A program made the translations under genes and the position numbers. Below the pieces are notes generated by a model. It was not told the origin of the DNA. It did no database searches and was given only the letters and a program-made list of their open reading frames with translations. Shown in pieces: positions 1 through 9,663 of a DNA stretch of 64,000 nucleotides (its first letter is position 1; every line of letters starts with the position of its first letter). This stretch comes from Albidovulum sediminicola (lineage in GTDB: Bacteria > Pseudomonadota > Alphaproteobacteria > Rhodobacterales > Rhodobacteraceae): NCBI RefSeq assembly GCF_025751575.1, contig NZ_JAOWLA010000014.1, positions 1-64,000 of the forward strand, written 5' to 3'.

Positions 1-1
1 C

Positions 2-54
2 GCAATCGCCCGTCCCGCTGCGCGAGATGAAAGCTCCGCGCGACGGGCGATTGC
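2..54. repeat. 13-bp perfect inverted repeat at the window edge
   Basis: GCAATCGCCCGTC at 2-14 is matched exactly by its reverse complement at 42-54, with 27 nt between the arms. No T-run follows, so a Rho-independent terminator is not clearly supported. It may close off whatever gene precedes the window. Apart from it I see no gene in 1-200. Confidence 0.5.
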
Positions 55-200
55 TCAACCCGCGCCAATAGGCGTAAATAACCACCGGGCTCCGGTCGTG
101 GCTGGATGAAAGACCAGTGGCAGGTCAGTAGAATTCCCCTCGCGGCGCGACCCCGCAAGATTGACGCGCGGCGTTGAAGCCAGACTGGGGGAGAAGACTT

Positions 201-611
201 ATGACAAAACTGATTTCGGCGATCGTGTTGCCATTGGCGTTTGTGTGCGAAGCTTCGGCCCAAGAAAGCACCGAGGATGTATTGATGGCAAATCTGCGGG
301 GGGTCGGTGCGCTCGACGTGGATCAGATCTTGGCAACCTATGATGACGAAGCGACGTTGATCACGCCCACGAAGATCTATTCGGGGCGCGACGCGATCCG
401 CGACTTCTACGAGGAATTCGTGCAGGAATTCTCGCAGCCCGACATCACGATGAACTCAGATGGCATGAACATCTCGGGTAACACGGCCTTGCTCATCTGG
501 AGTGGCGAGTCGCCGCGCAACATCTACGAATACGCGACCGAAACCTATATTGTAGAGAGCGGCAAGATTGTCCGGCACAGTTTCGCTGGAAAGATTACGC
601 CCAAACAGTGA
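201..611 (+). CDS. Secreted NTF2-like / SnoaL-type (DUF4440-like) protein
   Basis: A protein of 136 residues. The first 21 or so residues form a clean signal peptide ending in an AxA site (EASA, then Q), so the mature protein should be periplasmic or secreted. The remainder has the pattern of small NTF2-fold proteins: a helical start (VDQILATYDDEATLITP), then a GRDAIRDFYEEF helix and alternating beta strands. This fold hosts ligand binding or small enzymes, and nothing here fixes a substrate. The ATG at 201 is chosen over an in-frame ATG at 174 because it follows GGGGGAG and starts the signal peptide. It sits directly before rpmC, where most bacteria have rplP, so it looks like an insertion into the ribosomal cluster. 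Confidence 0.7.
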   Translation: MTKLISAIVLPLAFVCEASAQESTEDVLMANLRGVGALDVDQILATYDDEATLITPTKIYSGRDAIRDFYEEFVQEFSQPDITMNSDGMNISGNTALLIWSGESPRNIYEYATETYIVESGKIVRHSFAGKITPKQ

Positions 612-753
612 TCGTGCATCGGTGCCACGGCGCCCTAGCTGCGGCGGGGCGCTGACGACAGGTGGCTCGGGTTCCGCGCCTAATGCGCACGGCGCCCCGA
701 GGCCGAGTTGGGCCATGCCCGGCCCCGCGCGTATCGTGATCTGAAACTTTCCC

Positions 754-782
754 TTGCCCTCCCCGACCCCCTCCCTTATAGG
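754..782 (+). promoter_or_regulatory. Candidate sigma-70 promoter for rpmC and the downstream ribosomal genes
   Basis: TTGCCC at 754-759 and TATAGG at 777-782 are separated by exactly 17 nt. The site lies in the 279-nt gap between the NTF2-like gene and rpmC. A small hairpin (TCCGGG, TTT, CCCGGA at 798-812) lies in the predicted leader. A local promoter would be needed if the inserted gene uncouples rpmC from upstream ribosomal genes. The assignment rests on sequence match only. Confidence 0.5.
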
Positions 783-890
783 GACGCATCCTGCGATTCC
801 GGGTTTCCCGGATTCGCTTGTTGTCGTTGACTCCACCGGACACAGGGTCACCCAAACGGGCCCTCTGGTGATGTTGAAAGGAAGAGGCGA

Positions 891-1091
891 ATGAACGCCA
901 AAGAACTGACCGGCAAATCGCCGGACCAGCTCCGTGATGAGCTGACCCAACTCAAGAAGGAAGCCTTCAACCTGCGCTTCCAGCAGGCCACCGGCCAGCT
1001 TGAGAACACCGCCCGCATGCGCGCCGTCCGCCGTGACGTCGCCCGCATCCAGACGGTCCTGAACGCCAAAGCCGCCGAAGCCGCGAAGTAA
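891..1091 (+). CDS. rpmC: 50S ribosomal protein L29
   Basis: A 66-residue protein of normal L29 length. It begins [14 protein letters not shown] and carries the two-helix pattern with [11 protein letters not shown] and the conserved [12 protein letters not shown] near the C-terminus. L29 binds 23S rRNA near the peptide exit tunnel. GGAAGAGG precedes the start. It begins the run rpmC-rpsQ-rplN-rplX-rplE, with only 13 nt to rpsQ. Confidence 0.97.
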   Translation: MNAKELTGKSPDQLRDELTQLKKEAFNLRFQQATGQLENTARMRAVRRDVARIQTVLNAKAAEAAK

Positions 1092-1104
1092 GAGGTCCAG
1101 ATCC

Positions 1105-1338
1105 ATGCCCAAACGCATCCTGCAAGGCGTCGTGACCTCGGACAAGAACGAGCAGACGATCACCGTCCTCGTCGAGCGCCGCTTCAAGCACCCGCTGCTC
1201 CAGAAAACCGTTCGTAAGTCCAAGAAATACCGGGCGCACGACGCGGAGAACAAGTTCAAGATCGGTGACACCGTTCGCATCGAAGAGTGCGCGCCGATCT
1301 CGAAGACGAAACGTTGGACGGTTGTGACGGAGGCCTGA
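1105..1338 (+). CDS. rpsQ: 30S ribosomal protein S17
   Basis: A 77-residue OB-fold protein with the S17 signatures [10 protein letters not shown] at the start, [13 protein letters not shown] in the middle and the [20 protein letters not shown] region. It is a primary 16S rRNA binding protein of the small subunit. A 69-nt gap to rplN holds a weak hairpin (TGGGG at 1374-1378 with CCCCA at 1385-1389). Confidence 0.97.
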   Translation: MPKRILQGVVTSDKNEQTITVLVERRFKHPLLQKTVRKSKKYRAHDAENKFKIGDTVRIEECAPISKTKRWTVVTEA

Positions 1339-1407
1339 GGCCTTACCCCGCAACCTCCTGCTGAACGAAACCCTGGGGTTTAGGCCCCACAGGTCGGGAG
1401 AAACCAA

Positions 1408-1776
1408 ATGATCCAGATGCAGACCAATCTGGATGTTGCTGACAACTCCGGCGCCCGCCGGGTTCAGTGCATCAAGGTTCTGGGTGGTTCCCACCGCCGC
1501 TACGCCAGCGTCGGCGACATCATCGTGGTGTCGGTCAAGGAAGCCATCCCGCGCGGTCGCGTGAAGAAGGGCGACGTCCGCAAGGCCGTCGTCGTGCGCA
1601 CCGCCAAGGAAGTTCGTCGCGAAGATGGCACGTCCATCCGCTTCGACCGCAACGCCGCCGTCATCCTGAACAACCAGGGCGAGCCGGTCGGTACCCGTAT
1701 CTTCGGGCCGGTCGTTCGCGAACTGCGCGCGAAGAACTTCATGAAGATCATCTCGCTCGCGCCGGAGGTGCTGTGA
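1408..1776 (+). CDS. rplN: 50S ribosomal protein L14
   Basis: A 122-residue protein of exact family length. It starts [19 protein letters not shown], the L14 N-terminal signature, and contains AVVVRT and [21 protein letters not shown]14 lies at the subunit interface. GGGAGAAACC precedes the start. Its TGA stop shares a base with the rplX start (TGATG), implying translational coupling. Confidence 0.98.
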   Translation: MIQMQTNLDVADNSGARRVQCIKVLGGSHRRYASVGDIIVVSVKEAIPRGRVKKGDVRKAVVVRTAKEVRREDGTSIRFDRNAAVILNNQGEPVGTRIFGPVVRELRAKNFMKIISLAPEVL

Positions 1777-2081
1777 TGGCTGCGAAACTCCGTAAAGGCG
1801 ACACCGTCGTCGTCCTTGCCGGCAAGGACAAGGGCAAGCAGGGCGAAATTCAGTCCGTCGATCCCAAGGCCAACAAGGCCGTGGTTGAGGGCGTGAACGT
1901 CGCGATCCGCCACACCCGTCAGACGCAGACCAGCCAGGGCGGCCGCCAGCCGAAAGCGATGCCGATCGACCTGTCGAACCTCGCGCTCATGGACAAGAAC
2001 GGCAAGGCCACCCGCGTCGGCTTCCGTGAGGAAGACGGCAAGAAGGTGCGCTTCGCCAAGACCACCGGGGAGGCGATCTGA
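1776..2081 (+). CDS. rplX: 50S ribosomal protein L24
   Basis: A 101-residue protein with an N-terminal KOW motif ([19 protein letters not shown]) that identifies L24, an early 23S rRNA assembly initiator. The start is the ATG overlapping the rplN stop by one base; longer in-frame reading upstream lies over rplN and is discarded. The stop likewise overlaps the rplE start (TGATG). Confidence 0.97.
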   Translation: MAAKLRKGDTVVVLAGKDKGKQGEIQSVDPKANKAVVEGVNVAIRHTRQTQTSQGGRQPKAMPIDLSNLALMDKNGKATRVGFREEDGKKVRFAKTTGEAI

Positions 2082-2641
2082 TGCTGGACGCGCAAACCTA
2101 TACCCCGCGCCTCAAGGCGCTTTACAAGGGTACGATCCGTGCCGCTCTGAAGGAGGAATTCTCCTACAAGAACGACATGCAGATCCCGAAGCTCGACAAG
2201 ATCGTGCTGAACATGGGCGTCGGCGAAGCCGTCAAGGACACCAAGAAGGTGAAGAACGCGGCTGAAGAGCTGTCGCTCATCGCCGGTCAGAAGGCTGTCG
2301 TCACGAAAGCCAAGAAGTCGATCGCCGGCTTCCGCGTCCGTGAGGAAATGCCCCTTGGCGCCAAGGTCACGCTGCGCGGCGACCGGATGTTCGAATTCCT
2401 CGATCGCCTGATCAATGTGGCGCTTCCCCGCGTCCGCGACTTCCGCGGCGTGAAGGGCAGCTCGTTCGACGGCCGTGGCAACTACGCGATGGGCCTGAAG
2501 GAACATATCGTGTTCCCCGAGATCGACTTCGACAAGGTCGATGAAGTTCTCGGCATGGACATCATCATCTGCACCACCGCGCGTACCGACGCGGAAGCGA
2601 AGGCGCTGTTGAAGCAATTCAACATGCCCTTCAACAGCTGA
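2081..2641 (+). CDS. rplE: 50S ribosomal protein L5
   Basis: A 186-residue protein. Typical L5 segments are present: [37 protein letters not shown], and [22 protein letters not shown]5 binds 5S rRNA and contacts the P-site tRNA. The start overlaps the rplX stop by one base. An 17-nt gap carrying GGAGG leads to rpsN. Confidence 0.98.
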   Translation: MLDAQTYTPRLKALYKGTIRAALKEEFSYKNDMQIPKLDKIVLNMGVGEAVKDTKKVKNAAEELSLIAGQKAVVTKAKKSIAGFRVREEMPLGAKVTLRGDRMFEFLDRLINVALPRVRDFRGVKGSSFDGRGNYAMGLKEHIVFPEIDFDKVDEVLGMDIIICTTARTDAEAKALLKQFNMPFNS

Positions 2642-2658
2642 TCGCGGAGGAACGACGA

Positions 2659-2964
2659 ATGGCAAAGAAATCCATGGTGAACCGCGAAGTGAAGCGCGCG
2701 AAGCTGGTGAAGCAGCATGCTTCCAAGCGCGCCGCGCTGAAGGCGGTGATCGAAGACCAGTCCCGGCCGATGGAAGAGCGTTTCAAGGCGACGCTCAAAC
2801 TGGCCGAGATGCCCCGCAACTCGTCGGCGACCCGGCTGCACAACCGCTGCCAGCTCACGGGCCGTCCGCACGCTTATTATCGCAAGCTCAAGCTCTCTCG
2901 TATCATGCTGCGCGACCTGGCCTCGATGGGCCAGATCCCCGGCATGGTCAAGTCGAGCTGGTAA
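2659..2964 (+). CDS. rpsN: 30S ribosomal protein S14
   Basis: A 101-residue, zinc-free (C-minus) S14: the long form without the CxxC zinc pairs found in the short form. It begins [13 protein letters not shown] and ends with the conserved [19 protein letters not shown] and GMVKSSW. It belongs to the 3' domain of the 30S head. GGAGG lies before the ATG and AAGGAGG between it and rpsH. Confidence 0.97.
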   Translation: MAKKSMVNREVKRAKLVKQHASKRAALKAVIEDQSRPMEERFKATLKLAEMPRNSSATRLHNRCQLTGRPHAYYRKLKLSRIMLRDLASMGQIPGMVKSSW

Positions 2965-2977
2965 GGAGGTCAGGATC

Positions 2978-3376
2978 ATGTCGATGAACGATCCTCTCGG
3001 CGATATGCTGACCCGCATCCGGAACGCCCAGATGCGCGGCAAATCCACCGTTCGCACCCCGGCCTCCAAGCTCCGCGCTTGGGTCCTCGACGTGCTGAAG
3101 GACGAGGGCTACATCCGTGGCTACGAAGCTGTCACCGCCGTTGGCGGCCAGCCGGAGCTGGAAATCAGCCTGAAGTACTTCGAAGGCACCCCGGTCATCC
3201 GGGAGCTGAAGCGCGTTTCGAAGCCGGGCCGCCGCGTCTATGCCAGCGTGAAGGAGATCCCCTCCGTCCGCAACGGCCTGGGCGTTTCCATCGTCTCCAC
3301 GCCGAAGGGCGTGATGTCGGATGCAGCCGCACGGACCGCCAATGTTGGTGGCGAAGTGCTCTGCACCGTGTTCTAA
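2978..3376 (+). CDS. rpsH: 30S ribosomal protein S8
   Basis: A 132-residue protein starting [18 protein letters not shown], the S8 N-terminal signature, and ending with the conserved [23 protein letters not shown]8 binds helix 21 of 16S rRNA. In enterobacteria S8 represses the spc operon by binding its mRNA at rplE; I did not identify a matching site here. AAGGAGG precedes the start. Confidence 0.98.
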   Translation: MSMNDPLGDMLTRIRNAQMRGKSTVRTPASKLRAWVLDVLKDEGYIRGYEAVTAVGGQPELEISLKYFEGTPVIRELKRVSKPGRRVYASVKEIPSVRNGLGVSIVSTPKGVMSDAAARTANVGGEVLCTVF

Positions 3377-3386
3377 GGAGGGTTCG

Positions 3387-3920
3387 ATGTCTCGTATCGG
3401 CAAGAAACCCGTTCCGGTTCCGGCTGGCGTCACCACCAACATCTCTGGCCAGAAGGTCGAGGTGAAGGGTCCGAAAGGCACGCTGTCGTTCACCGCGACC
3501 GACGATGTCACCATCACGCTCGCCGACGGCGCCGTCACGGTCCAGCCGCGCGGCACCTCGAAGCGTGCGCGTCAGCAGTGGGGCATGTCCCGCTCGATGA
3601 TCGAGAACCTGATGACCGGCGTCACCACCGGCTTCAAGAAGGAACTCGAGATCCAGGGCGTCGGCTACCGTGCCGCCATCCAGGGCAACATCCTGAAGCT
3701 GTCGCTCGGCTACAGCCACGAAGTGAATTTCGAAGTGCCGCAGGGCGTGACCGTCACGACCCCGAAGCAGACCGAAATCGTGGTCGAAGGCATCGATCCC
3801 CAGCAGGTGGGCCAGGTCGCGGCGAATATCCGCGAATGGCGCGGCCCGGAGCCCTACAAGGGCAAGGGCATCCGCTACAAGGGTGAATTCATCTTCCGCA
3901 AGGAAGGCAAGAAGAAGTAA
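3387..3920 (+). CDS. rplF: 50S ribosomal protein L6
   Basis: A 177-residue protein of standard length: [15 protein letters not shown] at the start and the C-terminal signature [15 protein letters not shown]6 lies near the factor-binding region of the 50S subunit. The ATG at 3387 follows AAGGAGG at 3375-3381; the reading frame extends upstream over rpsH but lacks any L6 similarity there. Confidence 0.97.
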   Translation: MSRIGKKPVPVPAGVTTNISGQKVEVKGPKGTLSFTATDDVTITLADGAVTVQPRGTSKRARQQWGMSRSMIENLMTGVTTGFKKELEIQGVGYRAAIQGNILKLSLGYSHEVNFEVPQGVTVTTPKQTEIVVEGIDPQQVGQVAANIREWRGPEPYKGKGIRYKGEFIFRKEGKKK

Positions 3921-3931
3921 GGACGCGAGCC

Positions 3932-4291
3932 ATGGCAAACAGCAAACGGGAACTGTTCCTCAAGCGCCGCCTGCGCGTCCGGAACAAACTGCGGTCGATG
4001 GCCGATGGGCGCGCGCGCCTCTCGGTTCATCGTTCCAACAAGAACATCAGCGTTCAGCTGATCGACGACGTCAACGGTGTGACGCTCGCCTCGGCCTCCA
4101 GCCTCGAAAAGGATCTGGGTGTCGTTGGTCAGAACAACATCGAAGCGGCGAAGAAGATCGGTGCGGCGATCGCCGAGCGCGCCAAGAAAGCCGGTGTCGA
4201 AGTGTGCTACTTCGACCGCGGCGGCTTCCTGTTCCACGGGAAGATCAAGGCGCTCGCCGATGCGGCCCGCGAAGGCGGCCTGAAGTTCTGA
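3932..4291 (+). CDS. rplR: 50S ribosomal protein L18
   Basis: A 119-residue protein with the L18 pattern: [11 protein letters not shown] near the start, [17 protein letters not shown], and a C-terminal [25 protein letters not shown]18 brings 5S rRNA to the large subunit. It follows rplF by 11 nt. Unlike most spc operons, a 126-nt gap separates it from rpsE. Confidence 0.97.
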   Translation: MANSKRELFLKRRLRVRNKLRSMADGRARLSVHRSNKNISVQLIDDVNGVTLASASSLEKDLGVVGQNNIEAAKKIGAAIAERAKKAGVEVCYFDRGGFLFHGKIKALADAAREGGLKF

Positions 4292-4298
4292 TCCATGC

Positions 4299-4330
4299 GG
4301 GTGGCGTCCCGGTGTAAGGGCGCGCCACCC
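4299..4330 (+). other. Hairpin in the long rplR-rpsE gap
   Basis: GGGTGGCG at 4299-4306 pairs with CGCCACCC at 4323-4330 across a 16-nt loop. A second short dyad (TCCCCG with CGGGGA, around 4345-4363) follows. The 126-nt gap is long for this part of the spc operon. No promoter is evident. The hairpin may be a processing or attenuation element; this is inference. Confidence 0.4.
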
Positions 4331-4417
4331 CGATGATCCGGGTCCCCGGCACGGTCGGGGAACACCAGGATTGGCCCAAACGGCGCGCAGCCCGCGCCAC
4401 CAAGCAAGGAATGCCTT

Positions 4418-4984
4418 ATGGCAGAGAGAGAAAACCGCCGGGAGCGTCGCGAGGACCGTCGCGAGCGCGAGGAAACCCCGGAATTCGCCGATCGTCTTGT
4501 TGCGATCAACCGCGTCTCAAAAACGGTGAAGGGCGGCAAGCGCTTCGGGTTCGCAGCACTCGTGGTGGTCGGTGACCAGCGCGGTCGCGTCGGCTTCGGC
4601 AAGGGCAAGGCCAAGGAAGTGCCGGAAGCGATCCGCAAGGCGACCGAGCAGGCCAAGCGCTCGATGGTCCGCGTTCCGCTGCGCGACGGCCGCACGCTGC
4701 ACCACGACATCGAGGGCCGCCACGGTGCGGGCCGCGTCGTGATGCGGACCGCCGTTCCGGGTACCGGGATCATCGCGGGCGGCCCGATGCGCGCCGTCTT
4801 CGAGATGCTGGGCGTCCAGGACGTCGTCGCCAAGTCGCTGGGGTCGCAAAACCCCTACAACATGATCCGCGCCACGATGGACGGTCTCAAGAAGGAAGCC
4901 AGCCCCCGCATGGTCGCGCAGCGTCGCGGCAAGAAGGTGGGCGATGTCCTCAAGAAGTCCGAGCCGGAATCGGCCGAAGCGTAA
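4418..4984 (+). CDS. rpsE: 30S ribosomal protein S5
   Basis: A 188-residue protein. The basic N-terminal tail ([18 protein letters not shown]) is typical of alphaproteobacteria, followed by the double-stranded RNA-binding S5 domain ([20 protein letters not shown]) and the C-terminal domain with [19 protein letters not shown]5 acts in decoding accuracy at the mRNA entry site. AAGGA precedes the start, and rpmD follows after 12 nt. Confidence 0.97.
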   Translation: MAERENRRERREDRREREETPEFADRLVAINRVSKTVKGGKRFGFAALVVVGDQRGRVGFGKGKAKEVPEAIRKATEQAKRSMVRVPLRDGRTLHHDIEGRHGAGRVVMRTAVPGTGIIAGGPMRAVFEMLGVQDVVAKSLGSQNPYNMIRATMDGLKKEASPRMVAQRRGKKVGDVLKKSEPESAEA

Positions 4985-4996
4985 GGAGCCTCTGAC

Positions 4997-5188
4997 ATGG
5001 CCAAGAAAACCATCGTCGTGAAGCAGATCGCTTCGCCCGCCCGCCGCCCGGACGTTCAGCGCCAGACGCTGATCGGCCTCGGTCTGAACAAGATGAACAA
5101 GACGCGCGAACTGGAAGACACGCCCGCGATTCGCGGCATGGTCAACAAGATCCCGCATCTTGTGCAGATCATCGAAGAGCGCGGCTAA
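4997..5188 (+). CDS. rpmD: 50S ribosomal protein L30
   Basis: A 63-residue protein with the L30 pattern: [18 protein letters not shown], then [36 protein letters not shown] precedes the ATG. In most bacteria rplO follows immediately; here a terminator and two unrelated genes intervene before rplO at 6884. Confidence 0.97.
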   Translation: MAKKTIVVKQIASPARRPDVQRQTLIGLGLNKMNKTRELEDTPAIRGMVNKIPHLVQIIEERG

Positions 5189-5209
5189 GCGCTTGATCGA
5201 CTGATTTTT

Positions 5210-5252
5210 GAAGCGCTCCGGGGGGAAGCCTCCGGGGCGCTTCTGCTTTTTC
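5210..5252 (+). terminator. Rho-independent terminator after rpmD
   Basis: GAAGCGCTCCGG (5210-5221) pairs with CCGGGGCGCTTC (5232-5243), 12 pairs with one G-U, and is followed by TGCTTTTTCT. This is a convincing intrinsic terminator placed in the middle of what is normally one ribosomal operon. From 5253 to 5428 I see no gene. Confidence 0.8.
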
Positions 5253-5428
5253 TGGGGAAACAATGCGGCGATATCCGGGGATCTGTTTCCTCTGTTGGGG
5301 CGGAGAATTGCTGAACCCGTGCGTCCGGCATAGCCTTGCGCTAGAAAACCGCAGCCGGGTCGCTGCAGGGACGCGCGCGTCGGTCGGTTGCCTCGCGACG
5401 ACCTGGTCCGAGATGAAGGAGTAACGGT

Positions 5429-6172
5429 GTGTTGGGTATGAACTGGCTGCGCGGTCTGGCCGCGCCGGCTGCGCGAGGCGGGGCGAAGGTCTTCTGCATC
5501 GGTTTCAACAAGACTGGCACGACCTCGTTGCATGCGCTGTTCGGGCGCGTCGGCCTATCGAGCGTGCATAACATCGCCTGGCCGGTTCAGTCCCACACCG
5601 AGGACGGGCGCGCCTACTTCGCGCAGGCTGACTGCTACACCGACGGCGAGCAGGCCTCGTTCCACAGTCTGGAGGCCTGGTTTCCCGACGCCGTGTTCAT
5701 CCTGAACACGCGTGACGAAAGATCCTGGCTGCGCTCGCGGCTCAAGCATGTGCTGCGCTTCGGGGTCCCGACCGGCGAGTCCGATTGCCCGGTCCTTCGC
5801 AAACTGGGTGGTATGGCGCACGAGTTCTTCGCCTGTCCGGAGATGGCGCTCGCGGCCTGGATCAGCCAGCGCCGGGTTTACGAACAGCACGCCCGACAGC
5901 ACTTCGCCGGAAAGCCCAACTTCCTGGAACTGCGCGTGACCGAGGACCGAGACTGGGCGATGAAGGTCCAGGAGCTTCTGGTCGCGAACCAGGTCTTGGC
6001 CCGCGTCAAGCCCCTCGCCGAGGCGCCCGACGCCAACAAGCGCGACAGCAGCGAGATTGCCGACCAGCGGCGGCTGGCCGAATACATGGCGCTCGCCGAT
6101 CATGTGCTGGAGCAGATCAACCGGATCGAAGGCGGAACCGCGGCGGACACAAGGATCCGCCGCTCCTCCTAG
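5429..6172 (+). CDS. Sulfotransferase-family protein
   Basis: A 247-residue protein. The N-terminal VFCIGFNKTGTTSLHALF (about residues 20-37) is the 5'-phosphosulfate (PAPS) binding loop, and FILNTRDERSWLRSRLKH (about 91-108) matches the 3'-phosphate binding strand and helix of PAPS-dependent sulfotransferases. The acceptor is unknown. No signal peptide or membrane segment is seen, so it is probably cytosolic. The GTG start at 5429 is 7 nt after AAGGAG (5416-5421); an ATG at 5438 is the alternative. It lies between rpmD and rplO, where no such gene belongs. Confidence 0.75.
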   Translation: MLGMNWLRGLAAPAARGGAKVFCIGFNKTGTTSLHALFGRVGLSSVHNIAWPVQSHTEDGRAYFAQADCYTDGEQASFHSLEAWFPDAVFILNTRDERSWLRSRLKHVLRFGVPTGESDCPVLRKLGGMAHEFFACPEMALAAWISQRRVYEQHARQHFAGKPNFLELRVTEDRDWAMKVQELLVANQVLARVKPLAEAPDANKRDSSEIADQRRLAEYMALADHVLEQINRIEGGTAADTRIRRSS

Positions 6173-6273
6173 GGCGGAGTCGCAAGCCTGCCCTCGCGAA
6201 TCGGAAACCTCGTGATAGCCTAGGACGGCGCCACCGGGCGCGAGGAGGCGCCCGCGCAATTCAGGGAGGTTTC

Positions 6274-6711
6274 ATGTCACATAAATATGAGGGCGGTTGC
6301 GCCCATGTTCACACGCATTCCGACCACGACCCCATCGATAACCACGAATGCCATTGCAATGTCTGCAAGTCCGTGACCGGGCAGCACACCACGCATGTCG
6401 CCTTCTTCAACCACGGCGACCTTAAGGTCGATCACCCCGAAAAGCTCAAGCGCGTGCCGTTCAACGCTTCGAACCCGGACGGGCCGCTTGAGATCTGTCT
6501 GTGCACCGAATGTGGGGGAGTCGTCATGCTGGACGACAAGCAGAAACGCATCCGCGTCGCGGTGCCGAACATCATGGGCTACGACGCGTCGTTCCCGGCG
6601 GCGAGCTACCACGCCTTCTGGGATGAGACGAAGGGTTATGACAAGCCCAATGACGGTCGCCCGGTCCATTCAGGCCTTCGCCCCGATTTCGTCTGGCCGA
6701 CCCCGTCCTGA
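6274..6711 (+). CDS. GFA-family (CENP-V/GFA fold) zinc-binding protein
   Basis: A 145-residue protein. Cysteine clusters CHCNVC (about residues 26-31) and CLCTEC (about 74-79), plus a cysteine at residue 9, match the zinc ligands of the glutathione-dependent formaldehyde-activating (GFA) family. Members are small beta-rich proteins; only some act on S-hydroxymethylglutathione, and no formaldehyde genes are adjacent. The region before the first cluster is rich in His and Asp. The ATG at 6274 follows AGGGAGG. It shares the rpmD-rplO interval with the sulfotransferase. Confidence 0.75.
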   Translation: MSHKYEGGCAHVHTHSDHDPIDNHECHCNVCKSVTGQHTTHVAFFNHGDLKVDHPEKLKRVPFNASNPDGPLEICLCTECGGVVMLDDKQKRIRVAVPNIMGYDASFPAASYHAFWDETKGYDKPNDGRPVHSGLRPDFVWPTPS

Positions 6712-6736
6712 GGGGCCGCAGGGGAGAAACGCCAAG

Positions 6737-6760
6737 AGAGGGCGGCTGCGGCCGCCCTCT
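6737..6760 (+). terminator. Terminator-like hairpin after the GFA gene
   Basis: AGAGGGCGGC (6737-6746) and GCCGCCCTCT (6751-6760) form a perfect 10-bp stem with a TGCG loop. There is no run of T afterwards (TGATCC), so termination may need Rho, or the hairpin may simply protect the upstream mRNA. With the terminator at 5210-5252 it brackets the two inserted genes. Confidence 0.55.
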
Positions 6761-6883
6761 TGATCCCGGATGGGCATGGGGCTATACGCCCCCGGTGGCC
6801 CTCGGGTCCGATTCACGAGAACCAAGAAACGCCGTGTCCCTCCCGCATCGCTTCGGGGAGGTGTTCCGGCTAGGAGAAGCGAC

Positions 6884-7357
6884 ATGAAACTGCACGAACT
6901 CCGCGACAATCCGGGCGCGGCGAAGAAATCCAAGCGCGTTGCGCGTGGTCCCGGTTCCGGCAAGGGCAAGACCGCTGGCCGTGGTATCAAGGGTCAGAAA
7001 TCCCGCTCGGGCGTGGCGCTGAACGGTTACGAAGGCGGCCAGATGCCGCTCTACCGCCGCCTGCCGAAGCGCGGCTTCACCAAGCCGAACGCGAAATCCT
7101 TCGCGGTGGTCAACCTGGGTGTGATCCAGAAATTCGTCGATGCCGGCAAGCTCGACGTCAAGGCTGACATCACCGAGGACGCGCTGGTCGCGGCCGGTGT
7201 GGTGCGTCGCAAGCTCGATGGCGTGCGGGTTCTGGCGAAGGGCGATTTCTCGTCCAAGCTCAACATCGTCGTCACCGGCGCCTCCAAGGCCGCGGTCGAA
7301 GCGGTGGCCAAGGCTGGCGGTGCGCTGACGGTCGCGGCCGCACCGGCGGCTGAATAA
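6884..7357 (+). CDS. rplO: 50S ribosomal protein L15
   Basis: A 157-residue protein. It begins [19 protein letters not shown], with the glycine-rich [20 protein letters not shown] tail that penetrates 23S rRNA and the later [17 protein letters not shown] signature. The ATG at 6884 follows AGGAG (6872-6876). Longer in-frame sequence upstream has no L15 similarity and includes the hairpin. secY follows after about 100 nt. Confidence 0.97.
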   Translation: MKLHELRDNPGAAKKSKRVARGPGSGKGKTAGRGIKGQKSRSGVALNGYEGGQMPLYRRLPKRGFTKPNAKSFAVVNLGVIQKFVDAGKLDVKADITEDALVAAGVVRRKLDGVRVLAKGDFSSKLNIVVTGASKAAVEAVAKAGGALTVAAAPAAE

Positions 7358-7405
7358 GCGGTTGTCGGCGGCGTGCGCGCCGCTTACATAGGCTTCAGTT
7401 TTCCA

Positions 7406-7438
7406 AGCGCCGCCGACCGGAAAACGGTTGGCGGCGCT
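7406..7438 (+). promoter_or_regulatory. Strong leader hairpin just before secY
   Basis: AGCGCCGCCGACCG (7406-7419) pairs with CGGTTGGCGGCGCT (7425-7438): 14 pairs with one G-U, closed by a GAAAA loop. It ends 20 nt before the secY start codon and no T-run follows. A hairpin this stable next to a start codon could affect mRNA stability, partial termination or translation of secY. Function is inferred. Confidence 0.5.
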
Positions 7439-7458
7439 CTGCATGAAAGAGACTGCGA

Positions 7459-8820
<1,362 letters not shown>

Positions 8821-8829
8821 GGGGGATCC

Positions 8830-9477
8830 ATGCCGAATATCATTCTTCTCGGACCGCCGGGGGCGGGCAAGGGAACTCAGGCCCGCCGCCTGGTCGAGGA
8901 ACGCGAGATGGTGCAGCTGTCCACGGGCGACATGCTGCGCGAGGCGCGCACCAGCGGGACCGAGATGGGCCAGCGCGTCGCGGCGGTCATGGACCGCGGC
9001 GAACTGGTCACGGATGAGATCGTCATCGGTCTGATCGAGGAAAAGCTGAACGGCGCGACCGGCGGCGGCTTCATCTTCGACGGCTTCCCGCGCACTCTGG
9101 CGCAGGCCGACGCCCTGGGCGCGCTGCTTGATCGTCACGCGATGCAGCTTGACGCCGTGATCGAGATGCAGGTGGACGACGCCGCGCTGGTGTCGCGGAT
9201 CACCGCGCGTTCGACCTGCGGGACCTGCGGCGAGGTCTACAACGACCTGACCAAGCCCATCCCCGCCGATGGCGTCTGCACCAGCTGCGGCCAAAAGGCG
9301 GACTTCAAGCGGCGGGCCGACGACAATGAGGAAAGCCTCAAGCAGCGGCTGATGGAATACTACAAGAAGACCTCGCCCCTGATCGGCTACTACTACGCGA
9401 AGGGCAAGCTGCGCGCGGTGGACGGCCTGGCCGAGATCGAGGATGTCGCCAGATCCATCGCCGGGGTGCTGGACTGA
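8830..9477 (+). CDS. adk: Adenylate kinase, zinc-LID type
   Basis: A 215-residue enzyme interconverting ATP + AMP and 2 ADP in the cytoplasm. The P-loop [10 protein letters not shown] lies at residues 7-16, the AMP-binding DGFPRT at about 84-89, and the long LID domain holds four cysteines ([10 protein letters not shown] and CTSCGQ) of the kind that bind structural zinc. It is read with secY. A candidate promoter for the next ribosomal block begins 10 nt after its stop. Confidence 0.97.
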   Translation: MPNIILLGPPGAGKGTQARRLVEEREMVQLSTGDMLREARTSGTEMGQRVAAVMDRGELVTDEIVIGLIEEKLNGATGGGFIFDGFPRTLAQADALGALLDRHAMQLDAVIEMQVDDAALVSRITARSTCGTCGEVYNDLTKPIPADGVCTSCGQKADFKRRADDNEESLKQRLMEYYKKTSPLIGYYYAKGKLRAVDGLAEIEDVARSIAGVLD

Positions 9478-9487
9478 CCTTCTGCCC

Positions 9488-9516
9488 TTGACGACCTGCG
9501 GGAAACCCTCTAGGTC
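9488..9516 (+). promoter_or_regulatory. Candidate sigma-70 promoter for rpsM-rpsK-rpoA-rplQ
   Basis: TTGACG at 9488-9493 and TAGGTC at 9511-9516 with a 17-nt spacer lie in the 186-nt adk-rpsM gap. The -35 is close to consensus and the spacing ideal. It would start the alpha operon separately from secY-adk and leave a leader of about 140 nt. Confidence 0.5.
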
Positions 9517-9623
9517 ACGGCGTCCCGCAAGGGAATCGTCTTGATTTGCGCAGGTTTTCTCGCAGCGAATCAAGTCAGACCAAGCCGGCTCGGGCGCATG
9601 CCGCGAGCCAAGTTGTGAAAAAA

Positions 9624-9643
9624 GGTTCCGGGGCTACGGAACC
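9624..9643 (+). promoter_or_regulatory. Hairpin in the rpsM leader
   Basis: GGTTCCG (9624-9630) pairs with CGGAACC (9637-9643) around a GGGCTA loop, ending about 20 nt before the rpsM start. In E. coli the rpsM leader folds into a pseudoknot recognised by S4; the location is comparable, but rpsD is not in this operon and the structure here is not obviously homologous. Confidence 0.4.
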
Positions 9644-9663
9644 GCAACGAAAGGAAGACACGC

